64,000 bases of DNA. It comes from Stenotrophomonas sepilia (GTDB lineage Bacteria; Pseudomonadota; Gammaproteobacteria; Xanthomonadales; Xanthomonadaceae). The notes beneath the pieces were generated by a model. The model saw only the letters and a list, made by a program, of their open reading frames with translations, was not told where the DNA came from and ran no database searches. Positions within the stretch are counted from its first letter, which is position 1; each line of letters starts with the position of its first letter. Positions 1 through 8,825 of this stretch are shown here, in pieces. Made by a program: the position numbers and the translations under genes. The stretch spans positions 186,001 to 250,000 of the forward strand of contig NZ_LXXZ01000040.1 in NCBI RefSeq assembly GCF_003244875.1, written 5' to 3'.

Positions 1-3000
1 ACTTGTAGCGGACGCCCAGCATGTAGCGCGGGCTCTGGTCAGCCAGCTTGACGATCATCTGCGACGTGCGCGAGCGCCACCGCACATCCTCGCCGGTCAG
101 GTTGATCGCCTCCAGGCTGAAGGACCAGTGGTCATCCAGCGCGTAGTTGACGCTGAGATCCCACTGCTCGTACGGCTCCACATAGTAGGGGTTGCGGCTG
201 GAGCCCTGGTTGGCCAGGATCAGGTACTGGTCGCGCCAGTTCCATGCCAGGCGCACCGACCACCCGTACTTCTCGTACATCAGCATGGCGTTGGCGGTGT
301 CGCTCAGGCCGGTGAGCGAGAACTGGTCGATGCCCGGATCGCCGCCATTGTTGTAGCCGACATCACCTTTGACCACGGTGTAGTTGGCCAGCACGCCGAA
401 GCCGGTGTCACCGAAGAAGTACTGGCCGCCCAGCTCCCAGCCATGCAGCTTGGATTTGTTCTGGTTGATCGGGCGATTGACGTTGAACTGGTACAGCGGA
501 TCGTTGGGCTGCCCATACAGATCGTAGGCCGCTTCGGTGGCCAGCACCTGCGCATCAGTGCCGTTGTAGGCGCCGAGGCCGGCAGGATTGTTTCGCAGCA
601 ATGCCAGCGCGGTGAACAGCGAGGTGTCGTTGGCCGAGCAGGCAGCGGCATTGGCCGGCCCGACCTGGGCGACGCAGGCGCCGCTGGTCAGGAAGTCCAA
701 CGCCGCCCGCGCATCCGGCCCGGAGGTCGGGTCGGTGAGGCCGTAGAGGCTTTCCTGGACGACGGTGTTGCCGATGAAGTTGCTGACCGACTTGTTCCAG
801 TAGGTCAATGACACATAGCTGGCATCGGCGAAGTACCACTCCAGCCCCAGGTCGAGGTTGTCCGATTCCAGCGGCTTCAGGCTCGGGTTCTGCGAGTTGC
901 CGCTGGCGCGCGACGAGGGGTCGATCAGCACCGAGCCGAACGGCTGCTGGGCCCCGGGTCCCGCATAGAGATTGCCGTACGGCGCGCGGGCGATGCTCTT
1001 GCCGAACGAAACGCGGCCCTTCAGTTCCTTGGTGAGGTCGATGCTGAAATCAAGGTTGGGCAGGATGTAGCTGTAGCGCGCCTTCTCTGTGAAGGGCTGC
1101 TGCTCATCGGACAGCACGATGCGGAAATCGTTGTTGGCCTGCCACTCGATGGACTCGGGGACGGCAATGACCGAGGTCGACACCACGTCAGTGGTTTCAT
1201 AGCGCACGCCCAGGCGGGTGTTGGTGCGCATGCCACCCAGCTCCCCGTCCAGCTCCACCTGGAAGTACGCCGCCTTGGTCTTTTCTTCCACGAAGTTGTC
1301 GGCCGCGCGTTGCGGGTTCACACCCAGGCCGACGCCGTACTCGCGCGATGCCCATTGCGCGAGCTGCCCGGCATTGCCGCGCCAGGCGGACCAGCTGTTG
1401 GCACTGTAGTCGTCGAACAGGCCGACGATGCTGACCGGCTGCAGCAGGTCCATCAGGCCTGCGGCGGTATCCCGGTCCACGTTGGCCACGCCCCAGTCGC
1501 CCAGGGTCGAGTAGGCCTCGGCGGCCTGGATGCGGTGGGTGGTGGACTTGTTGGTGTCCACGCCGAACTGGAAGCGCCCGTGGTCGAAGTTCCATTCGCC
1601 ATCGACGCGCGCCTGCTTGATCTCGCTGATCTGGGTCTGCGCGTTGACGCGCAGCACCTGCGTGCCAACCTCCCCTTCCTGGAAGCCCGGATTGACCACG
1701 CCATTGGTCCCGGCGACCGCATCGGCGGTGCTGGGATACCAGACCTGGGTGCCAACCGGCAGGCCATTGTTGAAGTTCAGCTCCTGCACCCAGGAGCCAC
1801 CGCAATGCGGGCCACGGGTACAGTTGTTGGTGCCGGCGATGCTCATGAAGATCGAACCACCGCCGGTCAGCGGATCATTCGGTCGGCTCTCGTTCTTCGA
1901 GTTGTGCGCATCGAAGCTGAGCTTGAAGCGGTCGCTGACATTCCAGACGGCGTTGAAGCCCAGCGAACCCAGCTTGTACTCCTGCATGCTGCGCTGCTGC
2001 TCCAGGCCGAAATCCTTGGTGCCGGCGATTTCACGGATGTAGACCGGCGTCGCGACGGCGCCACTGGTGTCGAACTCGACGTTGGTGTAGTTGCTGTTCT
2101 GCAACCACATGCCCTGCTCGCCACGATTCTCGGTGATCTCGTTGGTCGAGTAGGTGTAATCCACGGTCAGAGTCAGGCTGTCCGTCGGTGCGAACTGCAG
2201 CACGGCCTGGCCGTTGACGCGTTCGCGCTCGAATTCGGAGAACGCGTAGCGCAGGTCGTTGGGCCGCGCGTAAAGCTGGCCGACGGCCGGAGCATTGACC
2301 ACGGTCGGGTTGCCCGGCATCGACCCTGTCCACGGCTGCACGTTCCAGTAGTTCTCCGTGGCCTGCACCGAGCCACCCTTGCGCTTCTGCTGGCTCGCGC
2401 TGAGGCTGACGCCAAAGGTCTTTTCCGGATTGCTGTAACTGAAGATGCCCGACAGCTCCGGTGTCAGGTCATTGTCAAACGGCTGGCTCTGGTCGGACAC
2501 CAGCTTCGCCCCGGCGCTGGCCACGATGCCGGCGTGATCGAGCGGACGCGAGGTCAGGATGTTGATCGTCGCACCGATGCCACCGCTGGGCACCTGCGCC
2601 TGGCTGGTCTTGTAGACCTCGATACCATTGATGGCCTCGGCGGCCAGCTGCGCGAAATTGAAGGCGCGGGTGCCGCCGTCGACACCGCCGATGGCGACCT
2701 GTCCAGAGGCACCGAATGCATCGGCACCCGGCATCTGCCGACCGTTGAGCGTGACCATGTTGAACTGGGGGCCGAAGCCACGCGCGGTCACCTGCGCACC
2801 CTCGCCGTCACGGCGCTCGATGGAGATGCCGGTGATGCGCTGCAACGACTCGGCAAGATTGGTATCGGGGAACTTGCCGATGTCCTCGGCACTGATCGCG
2901 TCGACCACGCCCGCCGAGTCGCGCTTGATGTCCATGGCCTGGCTCAGGCTGTTGCGTATGCCCGTGACCTGCACTGCATCAAGCTGGGTGGGTTGCGACT

Positions 3001-3124
3001 GGCTCTGCGGCTGCGGCCCGGTCGCCGGTGCGGCGTCCTGCGCAAAGGCGGGATTAATGACCAGGGCACCACCCACGAAGGTGAACATGGCCCGGGACCG
3101 GAACTTCGCCAACGCGCGGCTCAT
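1..3124 (-). CDS. TonB-dependent receptor, carbohydrate (Xanthomonas/Caulobacter) type, 3' end outside window
   Basis: Outer-membrane receptor that would import a large ligand, probably an oligosaccharide, using TonB energy. The minus-strand frame is open from the ATG at 3124 to the window edge, giving at least 1041 residues. It starts with a signal peptide (FVGGALVINPAFAQ) and a TonB box-like stretch (LDAVQVTGIRNSL). The plug domain follows, with SAEDIGKFPDTNLAESLQRI, ERRDGEGAQVTARGFGPQFN and TLNGRQMPG, the signature of the TIGR01782-like family. Barrel strands follow (LTVDYTYSTNE, FKLSFDAHNSKNE). It is transcribed alone, away from the fasciclin gene. A LacI-type palindrome lies 240 bases upstream. 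The substrate cannot be read from the sequence. Confidence 0.93.
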   Translation of the reverse strand, partial: MSRALAKFRSRAMFTFVGGALVINPAFAQDAAPATGPQPQSQSQPTQLDAVQVTGIRNSLSQAMDIKRDSAGVVDAISAEDIGKFPDTNLAESLQRITGISIERRDGEGAQVTARGFGPQFNMVTLNGRQMPGADAFGASGQVAIGGVDGGTRAFNFAQLAAEAINGIEVYKTSQAQVPSGGIGATINILTSRPLDHAGIVASAGAKLVSDQSQPFDNDLTPELSGIFSYSNPEKTFGVSLSASQQKRKGGSVQATENYWNVQPWTGSMPGNPTVVNAPAVGQLYARPNDLRYAFSEFERERVNGQAVLQFAPTDSLTLTVDYTYSTNEITENRGEQGMWLQNSNYTNVEFDTSGAVATPVYIREIAGTKDFGLEQQRSMQEYKLGSLGFNAVWNVSDRFKLSFDAHNSKNESRPNDPLTGGGSIFMSIAGTNNCTRGPHCGGSWVQELNFNNGLPVGTQVWYPSTADAVAGTNGVVNPGFQEGEVGTQVLRVNAQTQISEIKQARVDGEWNFDHGRFQFGVDTNKSTTHRIQAAEAYSTLGDWGVANVDRDTAAGLMDLLQPVSIVGLFDDYSANSWSAWRGNAGQLAQWASREYGVGLGVNPQRAADNFVEEKTKAAYFQVELDGELGGMRTNTRLGVRYETTDVVSTSVIAVPESIEWQANNDFRIVLSDEQQPFTEKARYSYILPNLDFSIDLTKELKGRVSFGKSIARAPYGNLYAGPGAQQPFGSVLIDPSSRASGNSQNPSLKPLESDNLDLGLEWYFADASYVSLTYWNKSVSNFIGNTVVQESLYGLTDPTSGPDARAALDFLTSGACVAQVGPANAAACSANDTSLFTALALLRNNPAGLGAYNGTDAQVLATEAAYDLYGQPNDPLYQFNVNRPINQNKSKLHGWELGGQYFFGDTGFGVLANYTVVKGDVGYNNGGDPGIDQFSLTGLSDTANAMLMYEKYGWSVRLAWNWRDQYLILANQGSSRNPYYVEPYEQWDLSVNYALDDHWSFSLEAINLTGEDVRWRSRTSQMIVKLADQSPRYMLGVRYK

Positions 3125-3363
3125 GAACCGGACCTCGGGCCCGGGGTGCCACGGAAACTGCAGGTGCTCATGAAAGTCCCCTCTGACATACGATCGAATG
3201 GATGTACCGCCCCCTCCCAGGGGCACGCACGGGCGTGGCCCGCATTCCAAACCGAACAGCACGGGTGCTCGGGCACGCCGCGACTTACACTTGCTTTTCA
3301 AGCCTGCCAGGACAAACACGCGGCAAAGAAGGCAGCCTCCCAGACCCTGGATCCCCGTCCGAC

Positions 3364-3377
3364 TGGTAGCGCTACCA
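3364..3377. promoter_or_regulatory. Perfect palindrome, LacI-family-type operator
   Basis: TGGTAGCGCTACCA is a perfect 14-base palindrome in the gap between the TonB receptor (start 3124, minus) and the fasciclin gene (start 3540, plus). It has the CG-centred form of LacI/GalR operators and closely resembles the XylR box reported upstream of sugar-uptake receptors in Xanthomonas (quoted from memory). No LacI-type gene lies in the window, so the regulator would act from elsewhere. The rest of the gap 3125-3539 shows no further gene. Confidence 0.6.
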
Positions 3378-3539
3378 TCGCGTTGCAGCGGAGAGTAATC
3401 ACCGAGGTTCGCCGTTGTCACCATGCAGCGCAGCAAAACCGGCAGCGCGCCAATGACTCGGCCGTTGCTGCATCCGGTCACGCTCACCCGACGTAGGAAA
3501 GATGCCCGCACTTGCGGGTCATCCAGAAAGGAACGCACC

Positions 3540-4100
3540 GTGAACGCTCTTCAGCGCATCGCCGCCGCAGTCGGCTTCGCCGTACTCGTTTCGTCCGGCT
3601 CCTCGGTTTTCGCCGCCAACACCGTCATCGTGGGCGGGGCAGAAATGTACCCCACCAGGACCATCGTCGAGAACGCCGTCAATTCCAAGGATCACACCAC
3701 GCTGGTTGCAGCGGTCAAAGCAGCCGGCCTGGTCGACACCCTCAACGGCGCCGGGCCCTTCACTGTTTTCGCGCCCACCAATGCGGCCTTCGAAAAGCTG
3801 CCTGCAGGCACTGTCGATACACTGGTGAAGCCTGAAAACAAGGCACAGCTGACCCGGATCCTGACCTACCACGTCGTCCCGGGCAGCTACAGTTCGGCCC
3901 AGCTTCTGGCCGATGCCCGCAAGCACGGCGGCAAGGCCACCCTGAAGACCGTGCAGGGTGAGCCTCTCACCGTGGCGCTCCACGATGGCAAGCTCTGGGT
4001 CATCGACGCAAAGGGTGGAAAGGCAGGCATCAGCATTGCAGATGTCGGCCAGTCCAACGGCGTCATCCACGTGGTCGACACCGTGCTGATGCCCAGGTAA
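3540..4100 (+). CDS. Secreted fasciclin (FAS1) domain protein
   Basis: A single FAS1 domain, a fold used in cell adhesion and matrix binding, on a 186-residue exported protein. The GTG at 3540 is preferred over upstream starts because GAAAGGA sits seven bases before it and a signal peptide follows at once (MNALQRIAAAVGFAVLVSSG, cleaved near VFAAN). FAS1 motifs are clear: TLVAAVKAAGLVDTLNGAGP, FTVFAPTNAAFEKLP, LTRILTYHVVPG and the C-terminal NGVIHVVDTVLMP. It stands alone, and the role in this organism is unknown. A frame that starts at 3423 adds 39 unlikely residues. Confidence 0.9.
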   Translation: MNALQRIAAAVGFAVLVSSGSSVFAANTVIVGGAEMYPTRTIVENAVNSKDHTTLVAAVKAAGLVDTLNGAGPFTVFAPTNAAFEKLPAGTVDTLVKPENKAQLTRILTYHVVPGSYSSAQLLADARKHGGKATLKTVQGEPLTVALHDGKLWVIDAKGGKAGISIADVGQSNGVIHVVDTVLMPR

Positions 4101-4197
4101 GCGGCCTCACGCAACGGGCATCCGGCGCGATGCCCGTTGCCCGGGCCCGGTCATCCCGACGTCACCATGCGGATCCCTGCCCGGCATGGCGTAGTAG

Positions 4198-4410
4198 CTA
4201 CCACTCCGGCCCGAGCAGCTTGGTCACTTCGGCCTCCAGTTTCTGCGCGGCCTCGTCCTGGGAGGCGACCTTGATGCACAGCCCCGACTGCGCCGGCCCC
4301 GGCACCAGCTGGTAGCGGTTGATGGTGCCGCCACCGTCGCCGTCCAGCGCTACCCGCGCCACTACCGTTCGGCCATTGGCGTGGAAGGTCCAGTCCTGAT
4401 AATCAAACAT
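4198..4410 (-). CDS. Orphan 70-residue protein, paralogue 1 (MFDYQ family)
   Basis: Small soluble protein beginning MFDYQDWTFHANGRT and ending KLLGPEW. I do not recognise a family. A second copy at 19287-19499 matches most residues (NGRTxVARVxLDGDG, GTINRYxL, GPAQSGLCIKVASQ, KLLGPEW), so purifying selection probably acts on the protein. The start at 4410 is chosen because both copies begin there; the frame stays open to an ATG at 4440. Each copy lies divergent from a copy of the ArsB-like gene, although here the remnant at 4517-4932 intervenes. Function unknown. Confidence 0.72.
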   Translation of the reverse strand: MFDYQDWTFHANGRTVVARVALDGDGGGTINRYQLVPGPAQSGLCIKVASQDEAAQKLEAEVTKLLGPEW

Positions 4411-4516
4411 GCCTAAGTTGCTGTGCGGCCAAGATGTCATCCCACTTTAGGCGGCACGCCAGCGAAGAACGCTCCAGGAAGATGTTCAGCGCGCGTGGAC
4501 ATGATGGCGACAGGGC

Positions 4517-4932
4517 CTATCGCAGTGTCCGCGCCAACTGCAGGACATCGGCGAAGAAGGAGGGATAGTCGTCCTGTGGAGCGCTGTGGGTCTCGCGCCG
4601 GTGGACCAGACGCACGGCGACCACCCGCTGTTCCGGGACGATCATCAGGTATTGGCCCAGGTAGCCGTTGGCGGCAAAGCCGACGACCGGCCCCCGTGTG
4701 ATGTCGTAGAGATCGGCGCGCTTCAGTCCGCGCGCGGAGATCTGGCTCCGGCGGCGGGCTTCAACTCAAGCAGCGTCTCCCGGTCGTGCATCACCAGGAC
4801 CGCGTCGGAATGCGCGCCACGCGCGTTGCGCTCGATCGCGGCGAGGGCTTCGGCACGCGTCGCCGCTTGGCTGGGCCCGGCGATGCCGAACACCAGGGCC
4901 AGGGCGCAGGACAACCAGCAGGATCCTGGCAT
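4517..4932 (-). pseudogene. Serine hydrolase / class C beta-lactamase-like gene with large internal deletion
   Basis: The first 60 or so residues are a signal peptide (PGSCWLSCALALVFGIAG, then SQA) and the start of a mature domain (ATRAEALAAIERNARGAHSD, AVLVMHDRETLLELKP). The frame then ends at a TGA. Reading on in another frame gives LYDITRGPVVGFAANGYLGQ and YLMIVPEQRVVAVRLVHRRE, followed by FADVLQLARTLR and a stop. This matches the C-terminal end of the penicillin-binding/beta-lactamase (AmpC) family. The whole catalytic centre is missing, so about two thirds of the gene has been deleted. A BlaI-like palindrome lies just upstream. The family call is from recalled similarity. Confidence 0.7.
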
Positions 4933-4957
4933 CGCAATCTCGTCCAATGAGTGTGCG

Positions 4958-4989
4958 TGCAGTGTGACTACATGCGTAGTCACACTGCA
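4958..4989. promoter_or_regulatory. 13-base-pair inverted repeat, BlaI/MecI-like operator
   Basis: Arms TGCAGTGTGACTA (4958-4970) and TAGTCACACTGCA (4977-4989) are exact reverse complements around CATGCG. The core GACTACATGCGTAGTC has the TACA/TGTA layout of BlaI/MecI/CopY-family operators. It sits 26 bases before the start of the beta-lactamase-like remnant and about 220 bases before the ArsB-like gene. It could serve either gene, or survive as a relic of a regulated hydrolase. No BlaI gene is in the window. Confidence 0.5.
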
Positions 4990-5208
4990 GTGGCTGAAGT
5001 GATGGCGCGCTTGCGTGCTGAACGTGGGCTGGGCGCCACCCCCGGCCCACCTGCAACGCGGTCGACCGCAGCGGTCGCCATGCAGCGCCGCACGGTATGA
5101 TGCGGCGACCCGGAACCTGCGATGATTGCAGCGGCCGCCCATCCGCTGATCGCGCGCCAGGCCCCCCCTGCGCCGGGGTCGGTGCAGGTGCCGCTGAAGC
5201 CCCACTCC

Positions 5209-6456
5209 ATGCTTGCCTCCCAAGCCCCCCTCCTGATCTGGGCAGCGGTCGCCGTTGCCACCCTCGGCCTGCTGTTCCGTCCTTTCCGCATCCCCGAATA
5301 TGTGTGGGCGCTGGGCGCTGCCGCCGTGTTGCCGCTGCTGGGCGCCGTGTCGCTGCACACCGCATGGGGCGCAGTGGCCGAAGGCCGCGACGTCTACCTG
5401 TTCCTGGTCGGCATGATGGTGCTGGCCGAACTGGCGCGGCGCGAAGGCCTGTTCGATTGGCTGGCGTTGTACGCGGTGCGGCATGCGGGCGGATCCGGGC
5501 GACGCCTGTTCGACCTGGTGTTCCTGGTCGGCACGCTGGTGACCGTGTTCCTGTCCAACGATGCAACGGCCGTAGTGCTGACGCCGGCGGTCTACGCCGC
5601 CTGCAAGGCGGCGCGCGCCAACCCCCTGCCCTACCTGTTTGTCTGTGCCTTCATCGCCAATGCGGCCAGCTTCGTGCTGCCCATTTCCAATCCGGCCAAC
5701 CTGGTGGTGTACGGCCAGCACCTGCCGCCGCTGCTGCAGTGGCTGGCGCAGTTCGCGCTGCCGTCGGCGGCGGCGATCGGTGCCACCTATCTGGTCCTGC
5801 GCTGGGTGCACCGGCGCGAGATCGCCCAGCCGCTGGTGGCCGCGCCGGCGCATCGCCCGTTGACCGACGGCGGCCGGCTGAGCGCACTGGGCGTGCTGTT
5901 CACCGGCACCGTGTTGCTGGTCACGTCCGCCTTGAACGGGCCATTGGGCCTGACCACGTTCTGTGCGGGCACGCTGAGTGTGGCCGTGGTGGCGATCCGC
6001 CAGAGGCGCAGCCCGCTGCCACTGCTGCGACACGTGTCCTGGGGCGTGCTGCCGCTGGTGGCGGGACTGTTCGTGCTGGTGGAAGCGGTGGCGCAGACCG
6101 GTGTCATCCAGAGCGCGGCCAGCGCGCTGCAGGCTCTGGCGCAGGCATCTCCCCGCCAGGCCAGCTGGCTGGCCGGTGGCGCGGCTGCGCTGCTGAGCAA
6201 CGTGGCCAACAATCTGCCGGTCGGCCTGGCCGCCGGTTCGCTGGGGCAGATGGCCGACCTGCCGGCGCAGACCCGTGCCGCATTGCTGGTCGGCGTGGAT
6301 CTGGGGCCCAACCTGTCGGTCACCGGTTCGCTGGCGACAATGCTGTGGCTGGTGGCGCTGCGCCGCGAGGGCGAACATGTCAGCGCGCTCGACTTCCTGC
6401 GCGTCGGCGCGCTGGTGATGCCGCCGGCGTTGATCGGAGCACTACTGCTGCTCTGA
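5209..6456 (+). CDS. ArsB-type anion permease (arsenite/antimonite efflux family)
   Basis: Inner-membrane protein of 415 residues with about ten to twelve hydrophobic segments, of the ArsB/ion-transporter superfamily. ArsB-like signatures are DVYLFLVGMMVLAELARREG, SNDATAVVLTPAVYAA, VLPISNPANLVVYG, NVANNLPVGLAAG and the C-terminal VDLGPNLSVTGSLATMLWL. The start at 5209 (MLASQAPLLIWAAV) is preferred over the ATG at 5122 because the truncated paralogue at 19566 begins MLASCSSFLIWAAV. No arsR, arsC or arsH lies nearby, so arsenite as the substrate is only a family inference. It stands alone downstream of a BlaI-like palindrome. Confidence 0.85.
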   Translation: MLASQAPLLIWAAVAVATLGLLFRPFRIPEYVWALGAAAVLPLLGAVSLHTAWGAVAEGRDVYLFLVGMMVLAELARREGLFDWLALYAVRHAGGSGRRLFDLVFLVGTLVTVFLSNDATAVVLTPAVYAACKAARANPLPYLFVCAFIANAASFVLPISNPANLVVYGQHLPPLLQWLAQFALPSAAAIGATYLVLRWVHRREIAQPLVAAPAHRPLTDGGRLSALGVLFTGTVLLVTSALNGPLGLTTFCAGTLSVAVVAIRQRRSPLPLLRHVSWGVLPLVAGLFVLVEAVAQTGVIQSAASALQALAQASPRQASWLAGGAAALLSNVANNLPVGLAAGSLGQMADLPAQTRAALLVGVDLGPNLSVTGSLATMLWLVALRREGEHVSALDFLRVGALVMPPALIGALLLL

Positions 6457-6480
6457 TCGGCGCGCAAGCGGCATGCGCTG

Positions 6481-7914
6481 CTAGAAGGCCACCTGCAGGC
6501 GGGTGTTGAAGGTGGTGCCTTCATCCCTGCCCTGGCCGGTGCCGCTGCGGTTGCGGGTCTGCCAACGGATCGCCTCGAACATCACGCGGCTGAAGTCGTT
6601 GAGATACCAGTTCGCACCCAGCGTCCACGCGTGGCCGGTACCGCCACTGGGCAGCTCGGCATAGTCCACGTCTTCGTAGCGCCCTTTCAGTTCCCATGCC
6701 CCGGCGCCGCCGCGGGTGACAGGATCGGCCACTTTCACCCGGCCCCAGGTGCCGGCCTTGCCCGAATAGGCCGGCCTTGCACCGGCCAGGAACCAGCCCG
6801 CCGAGATCGCCCAGGCCTGGTGGTCCAGATCGTAGCGCCCGCTGGCGCCGGCCCCGCCCAGGTTGCGCGTACCCCATTCGCCGGTCGCCCAGGCCGGCCC
6901 GAAGAAGCCTGCCAGTTCCGCGCCATAGGACGTGCTGCGCTCGGCGCCCAGCAGTGTGCCCGGCGCAATCTTGACCAGGTCGTTGAAGTGCCCGGCGATG
7001 GCCGAACTGCGGACGACGCCGCTGGCGCTTGCGGCAATCTCCTCGTGGAAGGCCCAGGCCCCCAGGTGCACCGTGACTGCGTCGTTGGCCACCGGGTTCC
7101 AATGCACGCGCGTGGCCCAGGTCTGGCTGTCGTTGTCGGTGCCGGCGTTGTTGAGATCGTTGCCGGCCACCGACAGGCTGGCATGCCAGTTCTTGCCGTA
7201 CACGCGCTCGGTCAGGCCGACACCGAACAGGCCGCGCTGCGGCATCATCAGCGTGCCGACCACGTTGCGGTCCTGGAACGGCGTGTTGGAGGTGCTGCTG
7301 GAGCCGTCGATACCCCGGTCGTTGAGGCGGTTGCCTACGGTCAGGTCGGCCGGCAGCCCGAACAGGCGGTGGTCAACGGTGGCGTAGACCGACTTCCACG
7401 CCACCGCGTTGTCGGCGAAGTCACCTTCCACCGCCCAGCCGAGGATGCCGTAGCGGCCTTCGGCGCCCAGCCGCACCGAGCGGATCTCGGTACCGGAGAT
7501 GTTGCGGTCACTCACTGACGATCCATCGGTGCTGGATGCGTCGACGAACAGGCGTCCGCGCGGACGGAACACCACGCTGCCATCGGCACTGCTGAACTCC
7601 GGTGCGCCCTTGGACCAGGTGACCTTGGGCGCCTTGGCCTGGCTGGATTCCAGTGCGGCGACGCGGGTGTCCAGCGCGGGGGCCTGCGTTGCGGCCGCCG
7701 CACCGGCGGTGCCGTGCCCGCCCTCCACGGCGCGGAGGCGTGCTTCCAGTTGCTGGATCTGCAGTGCCTGCTGCTGCACCAGGCGTGACAGCTCAGCCTG
7801 GCTCAGCGGCGCGGGCAGCGAAGACGTGGACTGGGCGCCGGCATGGCCACTGGCCAACAGCAGGCCGAGCGCGACCGACAGCGCTGCCAGCGGCAGCACG
7901 GTGGAATGGTTCAT
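6481..7914 (-). CDS. OprP/OprO-type outer-membrane porin
   Basis: Anion-selective porin family protein of 477 residues. It has a signal peptide (LAALSVALGLLLASGHAGAQ), then a short coiled-coil (LSRLVQQQALQIQQLEARLR), then a beta barrel beginning SADGSVVFRPRGRLFVDAS and ending in a terminal Phe (NTRLQVAF), as expected for BAM recognition. The segment LGWAVEGDFADNAVAWKSVY is typical of phosphate-selective porin O/P. It is the last gene of a run with the ABC transporter and tautomerase genes upstream, though 134 bases separate it from the permease. It probably supplies outer-membrane entry for the same anionic substrate. The final strand overlaps no other gene. Confidence 0.88.
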   Translation of the reverse strand: MNHSTVLPLAALSVALGLLLASGHAGAQSTSSLPAPLSQAELSRLVQQQALQIQQLEARLRAVEGGHGTAGAAAATQAPALDTRVAALESSQAKAPKVTWSKGAPEFSSADGSVVFRPRGRLFVDASSTDGSSVSDRNISGTEIRSVRLGAEGRYGILGWAVEGDFADNAVAWKSVYATVDHRLFGLPADLTVGNRLNDRGIDGSSSTSNTPFQDRNVVGTLMMPQRGLFGVGLTERVYGKNWHASLSVAGNDLNNAGTDNDSQTWATRVHWNPVANDAVTVHLGAWAFHEEIAASASGVVRSSAIAGHFNDLVKIAPGTLLGAERSTSYGAELAGFFGPAWATGEWGTRNLGGAGASGRYDLDHQAWAISAGWFLAGARPAYSGKAGTWGRVKVADPVTRGGAGAWELKGRYEDVDYAELPSGGTGHAWTLGANWYLNDFSRVMFEAIRWQTRNRSGTGQGRDEGTTFNTRLQVAF

Positions 7915-8048
7915 GGACTCTCTCTCCGGCCAGCCGGCCCCCTGGCCCGGCGCTGGCCTGTTGCGGTGGTGCGGGGGAAGATCGGGGGAGGAAGCGCGCG
8001 CCGCCGGATCGGCCCGGCGGCGCGGCAGGCGGGCTCAGCCCGGCCCGG

Positions 8049-8825
8049 TCAGCTGGTGGCCTGGGCCTGGGCGTTGGGACGCCAGGTGATCAGCTTGTTC
8101 TCGACCACGTCCAGCAGCGCGTCGATGACCAGCACGAAGGCGGCAAGGATGATGATGCCGGCAAACACACCGACGGCGTTGAAGTTGCCTTCTGCCTGCG
8201 CAATCAGGTAACCCAGGCCCGCCGAGGCGCCGAGGTACTCACCGATGATCGCGCCGACCACGGCGAAGCCCACCGAGGTGCGCAGCGAGGACAGGATCCA
8301 GCTGGCTGCTGCCGGGAAGTAGACATGGCGTAGCAGGTCGCTGCGGCTTGCGCCCAGGATGCGGGCATTGGCCAGTACCACCGGATTCACCTCGCGTACG
8401 CCCTGCATGGCATTGAAGAACGTGGTGAAGAACACCAGGGTGACCGCCAGCGCCACCTTCGACCACAGGCCCAGCCCCAGCCACAACACGAAAATCGGGG
8501 CCAGCACCACGCGCGGAATTGCGTTGAAGCCTTTGATGAAGGGATCGAGGATGCGCGCCGAGCGGCGGCTCAGGCCCAACCAGACACCGCCGGCCACGCC
8601 GAGGCCGGTGCCGATGATGTAGCCCAGCGCGGTTTCGGTCAGGGTGATGTAGACGTGCTGGTAGAACGACGTATCGGACAGCCAGGTCCAGGCCTGCTGC
8701 ACGATCGCGGTTGGCGAGGGGAAGAAGAACGGATCGATCACGCCCAGCGCGATGCCGCCCTCCCAGCCGCCGAACACGGCCACAACCAGGGCCAGTTGGA
8801 TGAACTTGTCAGTCTTGGCGTGCAT
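8049..8825 (-). CDS. ABC transporter permease, nitrate/sulfonate/taurine type
   Basis: Inner-membrane permease of 258 residues (SsuC/TauC family) with about six membrane segments. The cytoplasmic EAA loop reads ANARILGASRSDLLRHVYFP, the contact site for the ATPase. The start at 8825 (MHAKTDKFIQ) is preferred: it overlaps the end of the ATPase gene by 17 bases, which is common in this operon type, while the longer frame adds unlikely residues. It works with the two genes upstream. The substrate cannot be decided among sulfonates, nitrate or aromatic acids; the tautomerase neighbour favours an organic acid. Confidence 0.92.
   Translation of the reverse strand: MHAKTDKFIQLALVVAVFGGWEGGIALGVIDPFFFPSPTAIVQQAWTWLSDTSFYQHVYITLTETALGYIIGTGLGVAGGVWLGLSRRSARILDPFIKGFNAIPRVVLAPIFVLWLGLGLWSKVALAVTLVFFTTFFNAMQGVREVNPVVLANARILGASRSDLLRHVYFPAAASWILSSLRTSVGFAVVGAIIGEYLGASAGLGYLIAQAEGNFNAVGVFAGIIILAAFVLVIDALLDVVENKLITWRPNAQAQATS

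Noticed and set aside
1310-3496. 728-codon plus-strand frame
   Set aside because: Antisense to the TonB receptor, whose plug and signal peptide are clear; no recognisable domain on the plus strand.
4723-6378. 551-codon minus-strand frame
   Set aside because: Antisense to the ArsB-like permease; Gln/Arg/His-rich composition typical of a shadow frame in high-GC DNA.
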